The notes below the pieces were generated by a model, which had not been told where the DNA came from, ran no database searches, and was given only the letters and a program-made list of their open reading frames with translations. From the NCBI GenBank assembly GCA_026705925.1, contig JAPOZT010000034.1, forward strand, positions 280,069 to 344,068: DNA of 64,000 nucleotides. The letters run 5' to 3'. The position numbers and the translations under genes are program-made. Positions 23,441-40,183 of the stretch are shown one piece after another (positions within the stretch are counted from its first letter, which is position 1; every line of letters begins with the position of its first letter). This DNA is from Gemmatimonadota bacterium (GTDB lineage Bacteria; JAAXHH01).

Positions 23441-25015
23441 TTGCGCAGAATCGGCATATTCGGATGGGGCATCGTGGCGCCCCGTTCGCCCAACATGGAA
23501 GCCTTTGCCCGCAACCTGGAGCAGTCGGAAAGCTGGCTGGCGCCCTTCGACGGGTTCGGTCCGAACAACTTCTTGGTGGGCGAGCCCGATTTCGACTTTG
23601 GGGACTACCGGGCATGGATCGACGACCGGTTCCCGTCGAACCGGTACACCCGCCTGGTCGACAAGATGGATCCCACCACACTGCACGCGATCGGGGCCTT
23701 CATACAGTCGCTGGAACAGAATCCCAGCCTGGAGGAGGAACTCCAGGCGCTGGGCACGTCCGCCCATGTTTATATCGGCACCGGTGTCGGCAATATCCCC
23801 ACCATCAGCCGGATCAGCATAGAGCTGTACCGGGCCCAGCGCGCCTGGGACCATTTCTGGGGATCGGCGGAACGGAACGCCCGGCTTCGCGCCTATCTCA
23901 CCCGGCACGACGACGAAGGCGTGGACGTAACCATGCCGCCCCACCCGGAGACCGCCCCTTCCGCAACGCGTGACCAGGCCGAAGAAGCCTGGAACGCCTA
24001 CTGGACAACCCAGTCGGAGGAGCTGAGGTCCTATCTGGAGACCCTCGCCGAGATCGAAGGGATGAACGTCGAGGGAACCGTCGAGTCCGGCAAGATGAAG
24101 CTCATTCGCGATAAACAGCGCCGGAAGCACCAGCTGCAGGACGAATGGGGCGCGCCCGAGCCGCCGTGGGAGTGCGTGTCGGCCGACCTGATCTGGAACA
24201 TCCACAACACGCCCGCGTCACAGGTCACCATGATGGGGCAGATTCACGGCCTGTCGCTGGCGCCCGTGGCCGCCTGCTCCACCTTCGGCGTGTGCCTCAA
24301 GCTCGGGATGGACGCCATCCGGCGCGGCGAGGCCAAAGCCGTGGTCGTCGGCGCCACGGACCCACCTCCCACGTCCCTGCTGGTGGGCGCCTTCTACCGC
24401 GCCCGCGTATCCGCCGCGGACGGCGCCGTGTCCAAGCCTCTGACCGGGCTCCGTGGCACCCACGTATCGGGCGGCTCCGTGCTCTGGATCATCGGTGACT
24501 GGGAATACATGACCGAGAAGGGGTTCAGCCCGGTGGGGATGGAGCCCCTGTCCGTTGGCGTCAGCTCCGACGCCGACCATATCATCACGCCGTCTAAGGA
24601 GGGACCGCGGTTGGCGGTCGGCCAGGCCATCGAAGACGCCCGTGTTTCCGCCGGGGACATCGCCTCGTGGGATCTACATGCCACGGCGACGCCCGGAGAC
24701 TTTCTGGAAATGGAGAATCTGCTCGAAATGGTACCCGGTTCCGTGACGGTCACCGCGCGGAAAGGCACCTTCGGTCACGGCATGAGCGCCGGCGGAGGAT
24801 GGGAACTGACGGCGCAGTACCTCGGCTACGCGCGGGGCGCGCTCTACCCCACCCCCCTATCCCGCGACGAGGTGAATTCGGAGATCGAAAGTCTGCACAC
24901 CCGGTTCGTCTACGATACCTCGTGTCCGCTTCCCGATGGCATCGCCGGTAAGCTGTCCATGGGGATCGGGGGCATCAACGCCTGCGTCATCTCCCGGCCG
25001 CTGCAAGACGAGTGA
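23441..25015 (+). CDS. Solitary beta-ketoacyl synthase-like protein with a large insertion
   Basis: A 524-residue thiolase-fold protein. It has the ketosynthase Cys in VAACSTFGVC (Cys279), a His in LHATATPGDF, a Lys-Gly-His segment in KGTFGHGMSAGGG, and the C-terminal GIGGINACV. FabF-type enzymes condense malonyl-ACP with an acyl thioester, but place the cysteine near residue 160. Here roughly 115 extra residues, mostly charged helix (about 135-245), precede it. No acyl carrier or other fatty-acid gene is nearby. Start is TTG 23441. A strong terminator follows. Confidence 0.8.
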   Translation: MRRIGIFGWGIVAPRSPNMEAFARNLEQSESWLAPFDGFGPNNFLVGEPDFDFGDYRAWIDDRFPSNRYTRLVDKMDPTTLHAIGAFIQSLEQNPSLEEELQALGTSAHVYIGTGVGNIPTISRISIELYRAQRAWDHFWGSAERNARLRAYLTRHDDEGVDVTMPPHPETAPSATRDQAEEAWNAYWTTQSEELRSYLETLAEIEGMNVEGTVESGKMKLIRDKQRRKHQLQDEWGAPEPPWECVSADLIWNIHNTPASQVTMMGQIHGLSLAPVAACSTFGVCLKLGMDAIRRGEAKAVVVGATDPPPTSLLVGAFYRARVSAADGAVSKPLTGLRGTHVSGGSVLWIIGDWEYMTEKGFSPVGMEPLSVGVSSDADHIITPSKEGPRLAVGQAIEDARVSAGDIASWDLHATATPGDFLEMENLLEMVPGSVTVTARKGTFGHGMSAGGGWELTAQYLGYARGALYPTPLSRDEVNSEIESLHTRFVYDTSCPLPDGIAGKLSMGIGGINACVISRPLQDE

Positions 25016-25059
25016 CGACGGAACTGGCTCACTATAGATCGTTTAAATCGCCGAATACA

Positions 25060-25091
25060 GAAAAGCCCCGTTAACTGCAACGGGGCTTTTC
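25060..25091 (+). terminator. Rho-independent terminator after the ketosynthase gene
   Basis: GAAAAGCCCCGTT and AACGGGGCTTTTC form a 13-bp stem around a six-base loop, followed by a T-rich run. It works on the plus strand and may also stop minus transcripts. Confidence 0.85.
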
Positions 25092-25327
25092 CTTTTCACA
25101 TGACTGATCGCCCTTTCAGTGGCCGTAGCTCCTACTCGGGTCGAACAGGAAGAAGTAACGAAATGACCGACAATAATGCAGGGCGGAATGCAACTCAAAT
25201 GCCCTGTCGGGATAACTCCGGGGGCCATTCCGAAACGTGGCCGGCGACCCAATCGCTGGAGCGAGCAGGCCGCCTTGCCGCAGGACTCTGTCAGCGCCCT
25301 GTCTACGGGACCCGGATTACCCCGAGG

Positions 25328-26905
<1,578 letters not shown>

Positions 26906-27020
26906 CTATATCGCCTCCTTTCCCGCGAATTGATCGGTTTGTTTTTTACGAGCTCAAAACTGCTAAATACGGACTTCAAGACAGCTCGGATTTCGGGCCT
27001 TAACTACGGACTTTTCCCCA

Positions 27021-27050
27021 TAAATATGATTAGATTGAGCTATAAGTCAA
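27021..27050 (-). promoter_or_regulatory. Promoter-like region of the collagen/Ig-like lipoprotein gene with the shared motif
   Basis: On the minus strand TTGACT (27045-27050) is followed after 17-18 bases by an ATATTT/TATTTA -10-like element inside the shared motif (27021-27040, plus-strand TAAATATGATTAGATTGAGC). Confidence 0.55.
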
Positions 27051-27160
27051 GAAAAAACTTCTTTTTTTTCATTTTCAATGCGTTCCCTGCCTGAGTTAAC
27101 CCCCGCCAAAACCCGGCATTAGGATACAGATTGTCGGTCCGCCACCTTCTTTTTGCCATT

Positions 27161-27277
27161 CCTGACGTACGCAATCCTGACTGAAATGCCGGTTCCTGGG
27201 TGACGCACTCGTCGTCCAGCCTGACATACCTGATCCTGCCTTAGGTATTTCTCCTGCCTGACGTACCTGATCCTGCC
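27161..27277 (+). repeat. Cluster of CCTGACGTACCTGATC repeats
   Basis: A 21-bp unit at 27220-27240 and 27257-27277 differs at one base (CATA versus CGTA). A partial copy CCTGACGTAC starts at 27161. An inverted copy lies at 23217-23237. Confidence 0.65.
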
Positions 27278-27800
27278 TGCACTTCCGATACATGTCCGTT
27301 ACACCTGACTATTCCCGATCATGCACCATCACAAAATAGTGCGTGGGATCCAAATGCAAGCGGAAAATCAGACGAGGAAGCCCGCCGCTTTGTGACGCTC
27401 GGTCTATTCATATTTATACGGAGTAAAATCACATAAAAAACATAAATCATCACTTAGTAGTTGACCAGTACCCGAAACCATGCGTACTTTACTATCAAAA
27501 AAGGCAACAAAATGGCGATATGGAGACTGGCGTGAATGGCCAACGTGCTCCGAATTCTACCGCTACTCCCGATCGAATCCGTTCCCGGGATAAGCCGTTA
27601 CGGCCCTGCGGCACCGGGATCGATCCTACAAACACAGCCGTCCGAAATGAGTTGAACCACTCCATTTATATCACATAAACAAACAATTCGGGTTGAGGCA
27701 GGAGTTTGTGTCCAGGATTCTCCCTGTCTCGTCCGATTACGGGTACAAGCGATCTCGCCTCCATGAGCGCGTGCGGGAACTCCTGTATTGAGATAGTAAA

Positions 27801-28739
27801 ATGCAACGAAACATTACCTTACAGCATTCCCTGGAAAACAAGGCCGATCGATCGTCCGTTGATGTCGCGCGTTTACTGGAAGCCAGCATCGCGCCGAACA
27901 CGGCGAAGGCGTACGGCGATGCACTGCGCAAGTTGTGGGATCACCTGGATGGACAGCCTTTGACCGACACTACGCTGGCCGGCTATCTGGCGCACCTGTA
28001 TACCCGGGGACTTGCGCCGGCCTCCGTTACGGTAGTGGTGCAGGCCGTCCGTTTCTGGGAGAAGCTGGACCGACGCCCGTCGAGTGCGGGGCCTTTGACG
28101 AGTCGGACGCTGGCCGGTATCCGTCGCGAAGGTAGAAACCGGGGCCGCGGCCAGGTAACGGGGTTGACCCGCGAGACGGTCAAAATCATGGTACAGAACG
28201 CCGTCGCCACCGACACCCTGGCCGGACTGCGTGACGCCGCGCTTTTTCGTGTAATGAGCGATGCCCTGTTGAGGATCGGAGAAGCCGTCGCCATCGACTG
28301 CGAACACATCACCACCGAGTTCGACGGGAGTGGACGGCTCCTGCTGCTTCAAAGCAAGACCGACCAGGAGGGGAAGGGCGCCAGCCTCTTTCTGACCGCC
28401 CGGACCGTCGACACGATCCTGCAGTTGCAGCAGATAGCCGGTTACACGGAGGGCCCTCTCTTCCGCCGGATGCTGAAGGGCGACCGGATGAGCGATACCC
28501 GGCTGACGGTGGACGGCGCCAGGCTGGCCATCAAGGCCGCCGCGGAGCTGGTCGGCATCAAGGGCGTGAGTGGGCACAGCCTTCGCATCGGAACCGCCCA
28601 GGAACTCGCGCAACGGGGTGCTACCCTGGTAGAATTGCAAAACGCCGGACGCTGGACCGACAGCCAGATGCCCGCGCACTATACCCGCGAGCAGGCCGCC
28701 GGCAAGGGCGCTGTAGCCCGATTGCTGGGGGTCGATTGA
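27801..28739 (+). CDS. Tyrosine recombinase/integrase
   Basis: A 312-residue site-specific recombinase. The N-terminal SAM-like DNA-binding domain contains SIAPNTAKAYGDALRKLWDH. The catalytic domain has Arg in DALLRIGEAVAI, Lys in LLQSKTDQEG, the His-x-x-Arg box in GHSLRIGTAQEL and the tyrosine nucleophile in PAHYTREQ. All key residues are present, so it is predicted active. It stands at the edge of the accessory segment (18.6-28.7 kb), but no phage or transposon genes or flanking att repeats were seen. It converges with the YyaL-like gene. Confidence 0.85.
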   Translation: MQRNITLQHSLENKADRSSVDVARLLEASIAPNTAKAYGDALRKLWDHLDGQPLTDTTLAGYLAHLYTRGLAPASVTVVVQAVRFWEKLDRRPSSAGPLTSRTLAGIRREGRNRGRGQVTGLTRETVKIMVQNAVATDTLAGLRDAALFRVMSDALLRIGEAVAIDCEHITTEFDGSGRLLLLQSKTDQEGKGASLFLTARTVDTILQLQQIAGYTEGPLFRRMLKGDRMSDTRLTVDGARLAIKAAAELVGIKGVSGHSLRIGTAQELAQRGATLVELQNAGRWTDSQMPAHYTREQAAGKGAVARLLGVD

Positions 28740-28745
28740 GAGGGG

Positions 28746-30866
28746 CTATGTGGGGGAAGTGCCGCGTTGTTCCAGCAGTTCGGCCAGCCCGTCCACCGTG
28801 GTCACGGGCTGCTGGCACACGAACTCTTCGCAGACGTAGGCCGTGGTCGCACCGTCGATCTGCGGGCGGTTGGCGAGGAGCGGGATCAGACCCCCTGCAC
28901 AGCTGTCGTCCCCGGCATGGCCGTCGTCCCCGGACGGATCGTGCAGGGCCACGACCTTGTTCGGCAGGAACGTGCCGTCGATCAGGTCCAGCATGGCCCG
29001 CGTGACGGCGTCCTTCCTGGCGCCGACCAGGGCGATCTCGACTGGCTTGTCGAGATACCAGGATAGTCCGCACAGCAGTTGCCCGAAGCCGCCGGGCGCC
29101 GCGCCCATGTAATCCGTGAAGAGCGCCAGGGTCTGTCCCGCCCGGTCCCGGTATTCGTTCCTGCCGGTGAACGCGGCCAACCGGAGCAGGTTCTGCACGC
29201 TCACCGCATTGCCCGAGGGGATGGCGTTGTCGTAGGGGTTCTTGGACCGGACGATGAGCCTCTCGTGGTCGTCGCTGGTGAAGAAGAACCCGCCGTCCTC
29301 GGGATCCCAGAACCGTTCGATCGTCGTATCCATGAGCGCCTCGGCACGGACGAACCAGGCCGGGTCGAAGGTCGCCTCGTATAGATCGAGGAGCGCGGAA
29401 ACCGTGAAGGCGTAGTCGTCCAGGTAGCCATTGAACCGCGCGCGCCCGTCCTTGAAGGTATGCATGAGCCGGCCGTCTTCGTGCAGCGCGTCCAGGACGA
29501 ACCCCATCGAACTTGCCGCCGCGTTGAGCCAGGCCGGTGCGCCGAAGACGCGGCTCGCACGGGCCAGGCTGCCGGTCATCAGCCCGTTCCAGTCCGTCAT
29601 GATCTTCTCGTCCCGCCCGGGGTGCACGCGTTGCTCGCGGTGATCGAAGAGGGTCCGGCGTCCTTCGGACACGATCGTCCGCAGATCCTCCGGCGCTACC
29701 TTCAGGTGGGCGGCCAGCGGCTCCAGGCCGACGTCCACGTGCAGGACGCTGGTCCCGTGTTCGAAGTTGCCCCCTTCTTCCACGCCGTAGTACCGGGCGA
29801 ACAGGCGGCCTTTCTCATCCCCCAGTACCGCCTTGATTTCTTCCGGCGTCCACACGAAGAACCGGCCTTCCTCGCCCTCGGTGTCCGCGTCCTGGGTCGC
29901 GTAGAAGCCGCCACCGGGCTGCAGCATCTCGCGGATCAAATACGACGCTGTCTCCGAAACGACCTTGCGGAACAGGGGCTCTCCGGTGGCCTGGAAGGCC
30001 TCGGTATAGGTCCGCATGAGCAACGCGTTGTCGTAGAGCATCTTCTCGAAGTGGGGGATCAGCCATTTCGCGTCGACGGAATAGCGGTGGAATCCGCCGC
30101 CCAGGTGGTCGTAGATACCGCCGTTGCCCATTTTCGACAGGGAATGGACGGCCATGTCGAGGGCCGACTGCCGCCCGGACCGGAGGTGCTCGCGCAGCAG
30201 GAAGGACAGCGTCATGGACGGGGGGAACTTGGGCTGCGTGCCGAAACCGCCGTTGGTGGCGTCATAGGAGGCGGCGATCCCGGTGAAGGCCTTGTCGAGC
30301 AGATCCGTCTCCAGGGTCTCGTTGCTTGAGGTGAACCCGGCCAGCTCGACGAGGCGCGACTTGAGCTTCTCGCCCTGTTCCTCGGCGTCGGACCGGCGCT
30401 CCCGGTAGAACTGGGCCACGGCCTCCAGGATGCGGGGAAACCCGGGCCGGCCATACCGGTCGTCCGGGGGGAAATACGTCCCCCCGTAGAAGGGTTTCAG
30501 GTCGGGCGTGAGGAACACGGTCATGGGCCAGCCGCCGCTGCCCGTCATGGCGGTGACGGCGTTCATGTAGATCTCGTCCAGGTCGGGCCGTTCCTCCCGG
30601 TCCACCTTGACGTTGACGAAGAGCCGGTTCATGATCTCCGCCGTTTCATCGCTTTCGAAGGACTCGTGGGCCATGACGTGGCACCAGTGGCACGCGGAGT
30701 AGCCGATGGACAGCATCACCGGCATGTCTTCCGACCGGGCTTTCTCCAGGGCCTCTTCGCCCCAGGGATACCAGTCCACGGGGTTGTGGGCGTGCTGCCT
30801 GAGGTAGGGACTGGTCTCGTGGGCCAGCCGGTTGGTCCGCTGTTCGTTGTCGTGCGTTGCGTTCAA
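28746..30866 (-). CDS. YyaL/SPATA20-type thioredoxin-domain protein (DUF255)
   Basis: A large protein of about 706 residues. The N-terminal DUF255 thioredoxin-like domain begins [20 protein letters not shown] and carries [13 protein letters not shown] in place of CxxC. It is followed by a (alpha/alpha)6-barrel like N-acylglucosamine epimerases, with [15 protein letters not shown] and [12 protein letters not shown]. Cellular role not established for the family. The start is uncertain: TTG 30866 comes just after the upstream stop, with GGAAGG 12 bases before it; TTG 30905 is an alternative that overlaps the oxidoreductase gene. Confidence 0.85.
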   Translation of the reverse strand: MNATHDNEQRTNRLAHETSPYLRQHAHNPVDWYPWGEEALEKARSEDMPVMLSIGYSACHWCHVMAHESFESDETAEIMNRLFVNVKVDREERPDLDEIYMNAVTAMTGSGGWPMTVFLTPDLKPFYGGTYFPPDDRYGRPGFPRILEAVAQFYRERRSDAEEQGEKLKSRLVELAGFTSSNETLETDLLDKAFTGIAASYDATNGGFGTQPKFPPSMTLSFLLREHLRSGRQSALDMAVHSLSKMGNGGIYDHLGGGFHRYSVDAKWLIPHFEKMLYDNALLMRTYTEAFQATGEPLFRKVVSETASYLIREMLQPGGGFYATQDADTEGEEGRFFVWTPEEIKAVLGDEKGRLFARYYGVEEGGNFEHGTSVLHVDVGLEPLAAHLKVAPEDLRTIVSEGRRTLFDHREQRVHPGRDEKIMTDWNGLMTGSLARASRVFGAPAWLNAAASSMGFVLDALHEDGRLMHTFKDGRARFNGYLDDYAFTVSALLDLYEATFDPAWFVRAEALMDTTIERFWDPEDGGFFFTSDDHERLIVRSKNPYDNAIPSGNAVSVQNLLRLAAFTGRNEYRDRAGQTLALFTDYMGAAPGGFGQLLCGLSWYLDKPVEIALVGARKDAVTRAMLDLIDGTFLPNKVVALHDPSGDDGHAGDDSCAGGLIPLLANRPQIDGATTAYVCEEFVCQQPVTTVDGLAELLEQRGTSPT

Positions 30867-30867
30867 A

Positions 30868-31893
30868 TTACACCATGCCTTCCCTGACCATGCGTTCCAG
30901 GACAAAATCGCCGGCGTCGATGGGGAATTCCAGTACGCGTCGCCGTGCGGAGGACTCGAAGATGCCCATGATGGTCTCCAGGGCTACGCGGGCGATCTTC
31001 GCCTCGCCGCGGTGGGCACCGCGGCCTTCCACGGTGGAGACCAGTTCCGTCAGTTCGCCGCAGATATTCGAATACGTCCCTTCCAGTTGCGGCACGTGCC
31101 ATCCGTCCGAACGGTAGCTGGACAGCATTTTAAGCGGCGGTCCGTCGGGACTGTTCACCTCGATGATGCCGTCGGAACCGACGATCCGGAAGGAGAAGGA
31201 CTGGCTCGCCCGTTCGCCCAGCTCGATGAATCCCACGACGCCGTTTTCGTACCCGACCCGTCCGATCGCCATGTCTTCGGCCGGCATGTCCGGATGGTTG
31301 CGCCGGCCTTCGATCCGGCTGCGGCGGTCGATCTGGCCCATGACCCAGCGGGGCGGGCTGTCGCCGTTCAGGTAGCTGATCAGGTCGATGACGTGGGTGC
31401 CGTTGTTCATCAGGTCGAGGGTGCAGTGGCCCCAGATCATGGCGATCTCCCCGATTTCCCCGGCCTGAACCCAGGCGCGCGCCTGAACGGCCTGGGGCGA
31501 AAACCGGTGGGCGTGGCCGATGGCGAGGGCTGCCCCGGCTTTCTCGCAGGCCTCGATCATCCGGTCGGCCTCGTCCAGGGAGACGGCCATGGGTTTCTCG
31601 CAAAGGATGCCCTTCGCGCCGTTTTCCGCCGCCGCGATCGTGGCTTCGCAGTGTCCGCGGGGCCAGGTGCACACGCTCACCAGGTCGAGTCGCTCCCGCT
31701 CCAGCATTTCGCGATGGTCCGCGTACAGCCGGATGCCGTGTTCCCGGGCGAGACGCTGCGCCTTCTCCCCATCCGGGTTAATGTCCGATCCCGCGATCAG
31801 TTCGATTCCGGCGTTTTCCACGTGGCGGTATCCGTCCGCGTGAGCGGTGGCGATACCGCCGCAACCGATGAAGCCTGCCCGGTACTTGTTCAT
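30868..31893 (-). CDS. Gfo/Idh/MocA-family oxidoreductase
   Basis: A 341-residue NAD(P)-dependent oxidoreductase. Rossmann motif [17 protein letters not shown] at the N-terminus, SVCTWPRGH, the dinucleotide/substrate motif [13 protein letters not shown] and the conserved [16 protein letters not shown] with the active-site histidine. It likely acts on a sugar or inositol derivative. It is directly upstream of the YyaL-like gene, and the amidinotransferase-type gene lies 84 bases further upstream. Confidence 0.87.
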   Translation of the reverse strand: MNKYRAGFIGCGGIATAHADGYRHVENAGIELIAGSDINPDGEKAQRLAREHGIRLYADHREMLERERLDLVSVCTWPRGHCEATIAAAENGAKGILCEKPMAVSLDEADRMIEACEKAGAALAIGHAHRFSPQAVQARAWVQAGEIGEIAMIWGHCTLDLMNNGTHVIDLISYLNGDSPPRWVMGQIDRRSRIEGRRNHPDMPAEDMAIGRVGYENGVVGFIELGERASQSFSFRIVGSDGIIEVNSPDGPPLKMLSSYRSDGWHVPQLEGTYSNICGELTELVSTVEGRGAHRGEAKIARVALETIMGIFESSARRRVLEFPIDAGDFVLERMVREGMV

Positions 31894-31908
31894 GGGTGGG
31901 TTCCTTGT

Positions 31909-31977
31909 TCACGCCCGGTATACAGGCATGGTCAAGCCCGTCCCTGGAGTGGGGTCACGCCCGGTACACGGGACGCA

Positions 31978-31987
<10 letters not shown>
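31909..31987 (-). repeat. Repeats of the amidinotransferase gene 3' end in its downstream spacer
   Basis: TCACGCCCGGTATAC (31909-31923), TCACGCCCGGTACAC (31955-31969) and TCACGCCCG (31978-31986). The last contains the actual stop codon of the gene on the minus strand, so the terminal GGGCGTGA is present three times. Confidence 0.65.
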
Positions 31988-37680
<5,693 letters not shown>

Positions 37681-37700
37681 GCAACCCGGCTCCTAAGCAG

Positions 37701-37740
37701 ACGAAGGCGGGCTGCCTGAATGCCTGCCACCCGCCTTCGT
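37701..37740 (-). terminator. GC-rich hairpin between the coiled-coil lipoprotein gene and secDF
   Basis: ACGAAGGCGGG (37701-37711) pairs perfectly with CCCGCCTTCGT (37730-37740) around an 18-base loop that can itself fold. There is no T-run on the minus side, so this may be a processing or attenuating hairpin rather than a full terminator. Confidence 0.5.
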
Positions 37741-37790
37741 TTCTGCGTTGCGTATATGATGATTCAAGTTGTTCGATGGGAATCTGGTCG

Positions 37791-38960
37791 TTAGTCTCTC
37801 AGGGCGAAAAGCACGTTCTGGCCGGCGAAGTTATCCGGCACGAGCAGCTCGATGGATACCCGGTCGCCCGAGGGATGGAATGCGACGACGTAGTCCTGGC
37901 CGTCCCTGAAGGTGCGCGGGAATACGTCCACCTTCTTGATGCTGTCCAGCGACGGGAAGGCCGAGCGTTCGATCGTGAGTACCGTGCCTTCACGCAGGTC
38001 CTGGGACTGGGCGAAATCCACGCCGGAGAGAGATTCCACGCGAGGGCCGCCGAAGAACGGGTCCTTGATGACCATCGAGTCTTTCCAGTGATCCATGGTA
38101 TTGACCGCGTAGAAAATGGAGTTCAGCTTCATCTCGGCCGCAAGCTTCGCCTGCTCCTCCATGTCCCGCTGTGCCAGCGCTTCGTCGCGGGCGTCGGTCA
38201 GCATCGCGATCTGGCCGTTGAGGCGCTCTTCTTCACTGCGCAGGAACACGATCCGCTCTTCGAGCATGTCCTTGACCTGGCCCAGCGAATCGGCGATGAA
38301 CGCCGCCCTGGCCTCGGCCGCGTCGCGCTCGTCGGTCAGCGTCGCGATGGTGCGGTTGATGCGCGCCCTGGCGATGCGTTGCGCGCGGCCCGGCGACATG
38401 TCCGCCGTGCCCTGCGTCACGTACGTGCCGAGGATGCCGTCCGTGTAGAGCAGCCAGATCTGGTTGCCGACGTTCAGGTCTTCCACCAGCGCGGTCTGCT
38501 CAACCACGTCGCGGGCTTCGGCCGTCGAAAGGCCGTGATTCTCCATGAGGTACTGCAGGGCGACCTGGATGTGGGAGTCGCCGCGCTGAACCGTATAGGG
38601 TGCGGGCAAATCGTCCCGAAGGTCCTGCATCTGCTGCTGCAGTTCCGCGACCTCGCCCCGGGTATCGATGATCTCCTGCACGAGCCCGCGGTACGAAACG
38701 TCCGACTCGCTGGCCAGCATTTCGTTCAAGACGGCTTCGTGGTCAGGATTCAGCGCCATGTTGGTCAACGATTCCGCATCGACCTGCCGGTCGGGATTCG
38801 ATTCGTTGAACGTTGCGATCGTCGTCTGGATCTCTTCCTGCTTGGCGCGGATTTCCTGCTCCGTGGCGTCCAACCTTTCTACGAGCTCTTCGAAAGTCGC
38901 AGGTTCGGTTGCGCATCCCATGACCAGGGCCATGGTCAGCAGTACGAATATACCTCGCAT
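37791..38960 (-). CDS. Coiled-coil lipoprotein with a LysM-like segment
   Basis: A 389-residue protein. Lipobox VMGC (Cys16) follows a short signal peptide. Coiled coils occur at about 20-120 (EELVERLDATEQEIRAKQEE) and about 190-270 (RSEEERLNGQIAMLTDARDE). Between them is YTVQRGDSHIQVALQYLMEN, resembling the start of a LysM peptidoglycan-binding repeat (YxVxxGDS). The C-terminal part is beta-rich. It may tether outer membrane and cell wall. It is driven by a perfect consensus promoter at 39036-39064. No precise family is known to me. Confidence 0.65.
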   Translation of the reverse strand: MRGIFVLLTMALVMGCATEPATFEELVERLDATEQEIRAKQEEIQTTIATFNESNPDRQVDAESLTNMALNPDHEAVLNEMLASESDVSYRGLVQEIIDTRGEVAELQQQMQDLRDDLPAPYTVQRGDSHIQVALQYLMENHGLSTAEARDVVEQTALVEDLNVGNQIWLLYTDGILGTYVTQGTADMSPGRAQRIARARINRTIATLTDERDAAEARAAFIADSLGQVKDMLEERIVFLRSEEERLNGQIAMLTDARDEALAQRDMEEQAKLAAEMKLNSIFYAVNTMDHWKDSMVIKDPFFGGPRVESLSGVDFAQSQDLREGTVLTIERSAFPSLDSIKKVDVFPRTFRDGQDYVVAFHPSGDRVSIELLVPDNFAGQNVLFALRD

Positions 38961-39035
38961 TGGATTCCTCCGTTTAAGAGTTTCACCGTTGAATCACCTT
39001 GATTCACGGCATATATACATTTCAGATCATCCACA

Positions 39036-39064
39036 ATTATAACCCCAAAACCAAAATTTGTCAA
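39036..39064 (-). promoter_or_regulatory. Perfect consensus sigma70 promoter
   Basis: On the minus strand TTGACA (39059-39064), exactly 17 bases, TATAAT (39036-39041). Transcription would start near 39029, giving a leader of about 70 bases to the lipoprotein ATG at 38960. Confidence 0.85.
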
Positions 39065-39176
39065 GTATACTCGGTCATCGCATCGAACTTAATAAGGCCG
39101 TCCTGTACAATACGTTACCCGGCGAAACCCGCCCTCAAGCGGGAGGGCAGCCCGGGATTCACGATCGCCTCTCCGG

Positions 39177-39596
39177 TCAGTCCGGATACCTTCGTTTCAT
39201 CGCCGCGACCGACGCGCGCACAAGGATTTCCAGCACGTCCAGGTCCACGTCGGCCAGCTTGTTGATGTACAGGCAGGACTTGCCGGTCTTGTGCTTGCCC
39301 AGGCGGGAAAGCAACTCTACAGACTTTTCGAACCCGGTCATGATGTAAATCGACAGGTTCTGTTTGCGCGGCGAGAACCCCACGACGGGCCAGTCGGCTT
39401 CCTGGCCGCTCGCGTACCGGTAGTGGTACCTTCCGTACCCCACGATCGACGGTCCCCACATCACGGGATCTTCGCCCGTCACCCGATGCATGAGCTTCAG
39501 TAACGTACGCGCGTCCTCGCGCCTGCGCGGATGGTCCACCGCGTCAATGAAGGCTTCGACGCTCGCGTCGGTGGGCCGGGTCTTTAGGTCGGACAT
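39177..39596 (-). CDS. DUF1801-family protein
   Basis: A 139-residue protein. It begins with a helical segment (DASVEAFIDAVDHPRRREDARTL), continues with GEDPVMWGPSIVGYGRYHY and FSPRKQNLSIYIM, and ends with LLSRLGKHKTGKSCLYI. These are typical of DUF1801, related to small YdhG-type domains of unknown function. The start overlaps the end of the VapB-like reading frame. GGAG occurs about nine bases upstream. Confidence 0.8.
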   Translation of the reverse strand: MSDLKTRPTDASVEAFIDAVDHPRRREDARTLLKLMHRVTGEDPVMWGPSIVGYGRYHYRYASGQEADWPVVGFSPRKQNLSIYIMTGFEKSVELLSRLGKHKTGKSCLYINKLADVDLDVLEILVRASVAAMKRRYPD

Positions 39597-39882
39597 GGTT
39601 TCTGGCTCCGTGGATCATACAGCATAAATCAGCCGGAGTTTGACCTTGATCATTTTCCATGTGGTCGAGGAGCGTTGCCGAGTCGTTCAGGTCCACGCCG
39701 GGCATGACCCCTGTCCCGTGGAATACCCTCGGTTTGACCGGGGACCGTTTCTCGTCGCGGCGCCGCGACAAAGAGTCTCGCAGCGCGTCGTTGACAATGG
39801 CGGTCAGCGTCCTGCCGGTCCGAGCCGCGATGCCCTTCAACTCCGCGTACAGGCTGTCGTCGATATGTATCGTAGTGCGCAT
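39544..39882 (-). CDS. VapB-like ribbon-helix-helix antitoxin, read through into its lost toxin
   Basis: A 112-residue frame. The first 75 residues form a VapB-type antitoxin: MRTTIHIDDSLYAELKGIAA, RTGRTLTAIVNDALRDSLSR and GVMPGVDLNDSATLLDHME. The normal end would be near MEND; the frame instead runs on through junk (DQGQTPADLCCMIHG...) that overlaps a vapC start remnant and the DUF1801 gene. The toxin gene itself is missing. An orphan antitoxin is therefore likely, with an abnormal C-terminal tail. Confidence 0.65.
   Translation of the reverse strand: MRTTIHIDDSLYAELKGIAARTGRTLTAIVNDALRDSLSRRRDEKRSPVKPRVFHGTGVMPGVDLNDSATLLDHMENDQGQTPADLCCMIHGARNHVRPKDPAHRRERRSLH
39615..39653 (-). pseudogene. 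Remnant of a vapC toxin start
   Basis: Overlapping the antitoxin end in another frame is ATG plus 11 codons reading MIKVKLRLIYAV, then TGA. VapC toxins begin much like MIKVDTNLLIYAV; here the catalytic Asp and Asn positions are Lys and Arg. Only this stub survives. Confidence 0.55.
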
Positions 39883-40183
39883 GCATAAACATATCCATAA
39901 TACCTGTTCGTGTCATTTAGAATTCCGTGCTACGACTGGAAAGACCCTCCGGCCGGTAGGTCTAGGCGGTCCGATGAAGTCACATTACGGCTTGACAGTA
40001 TCCCGCATTCCCCTACATTCCCCTGTACCCCTCATGAAGCGGCCTCTGGCGCTTTGTGTCGGGGCGGTAACCTCGATTCGAATCGTACGCATTCCGGAAC
40101 CGAAGTGACCAACCAACGTCCATTGGTACAGGTCGTCGCGTCTCTCCCGGGTGCCAGCGTTGCCGATAGCGGAATTCCCGCCC
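39883..40183. other. Spacer before the MurG-HEAT gene
   Basis: About 300 bases between divergent genes. No gene, hairpin or clear promoter was recognised. Confidence 0.4.

Noticed and set aside
27096..27293. 65-residue minus-strand frame in the spacer before the recombinase
   Set aside because: Its sequence is a translation of the CCTGACGTACC repeats; no ribosome-binding site.
27801..28739. Prophage or integrative element anchored by the recombinase
   Set aside because: No structural phage, conjugation or excision genes, tRNA or attachment-site duplication were found nearby.
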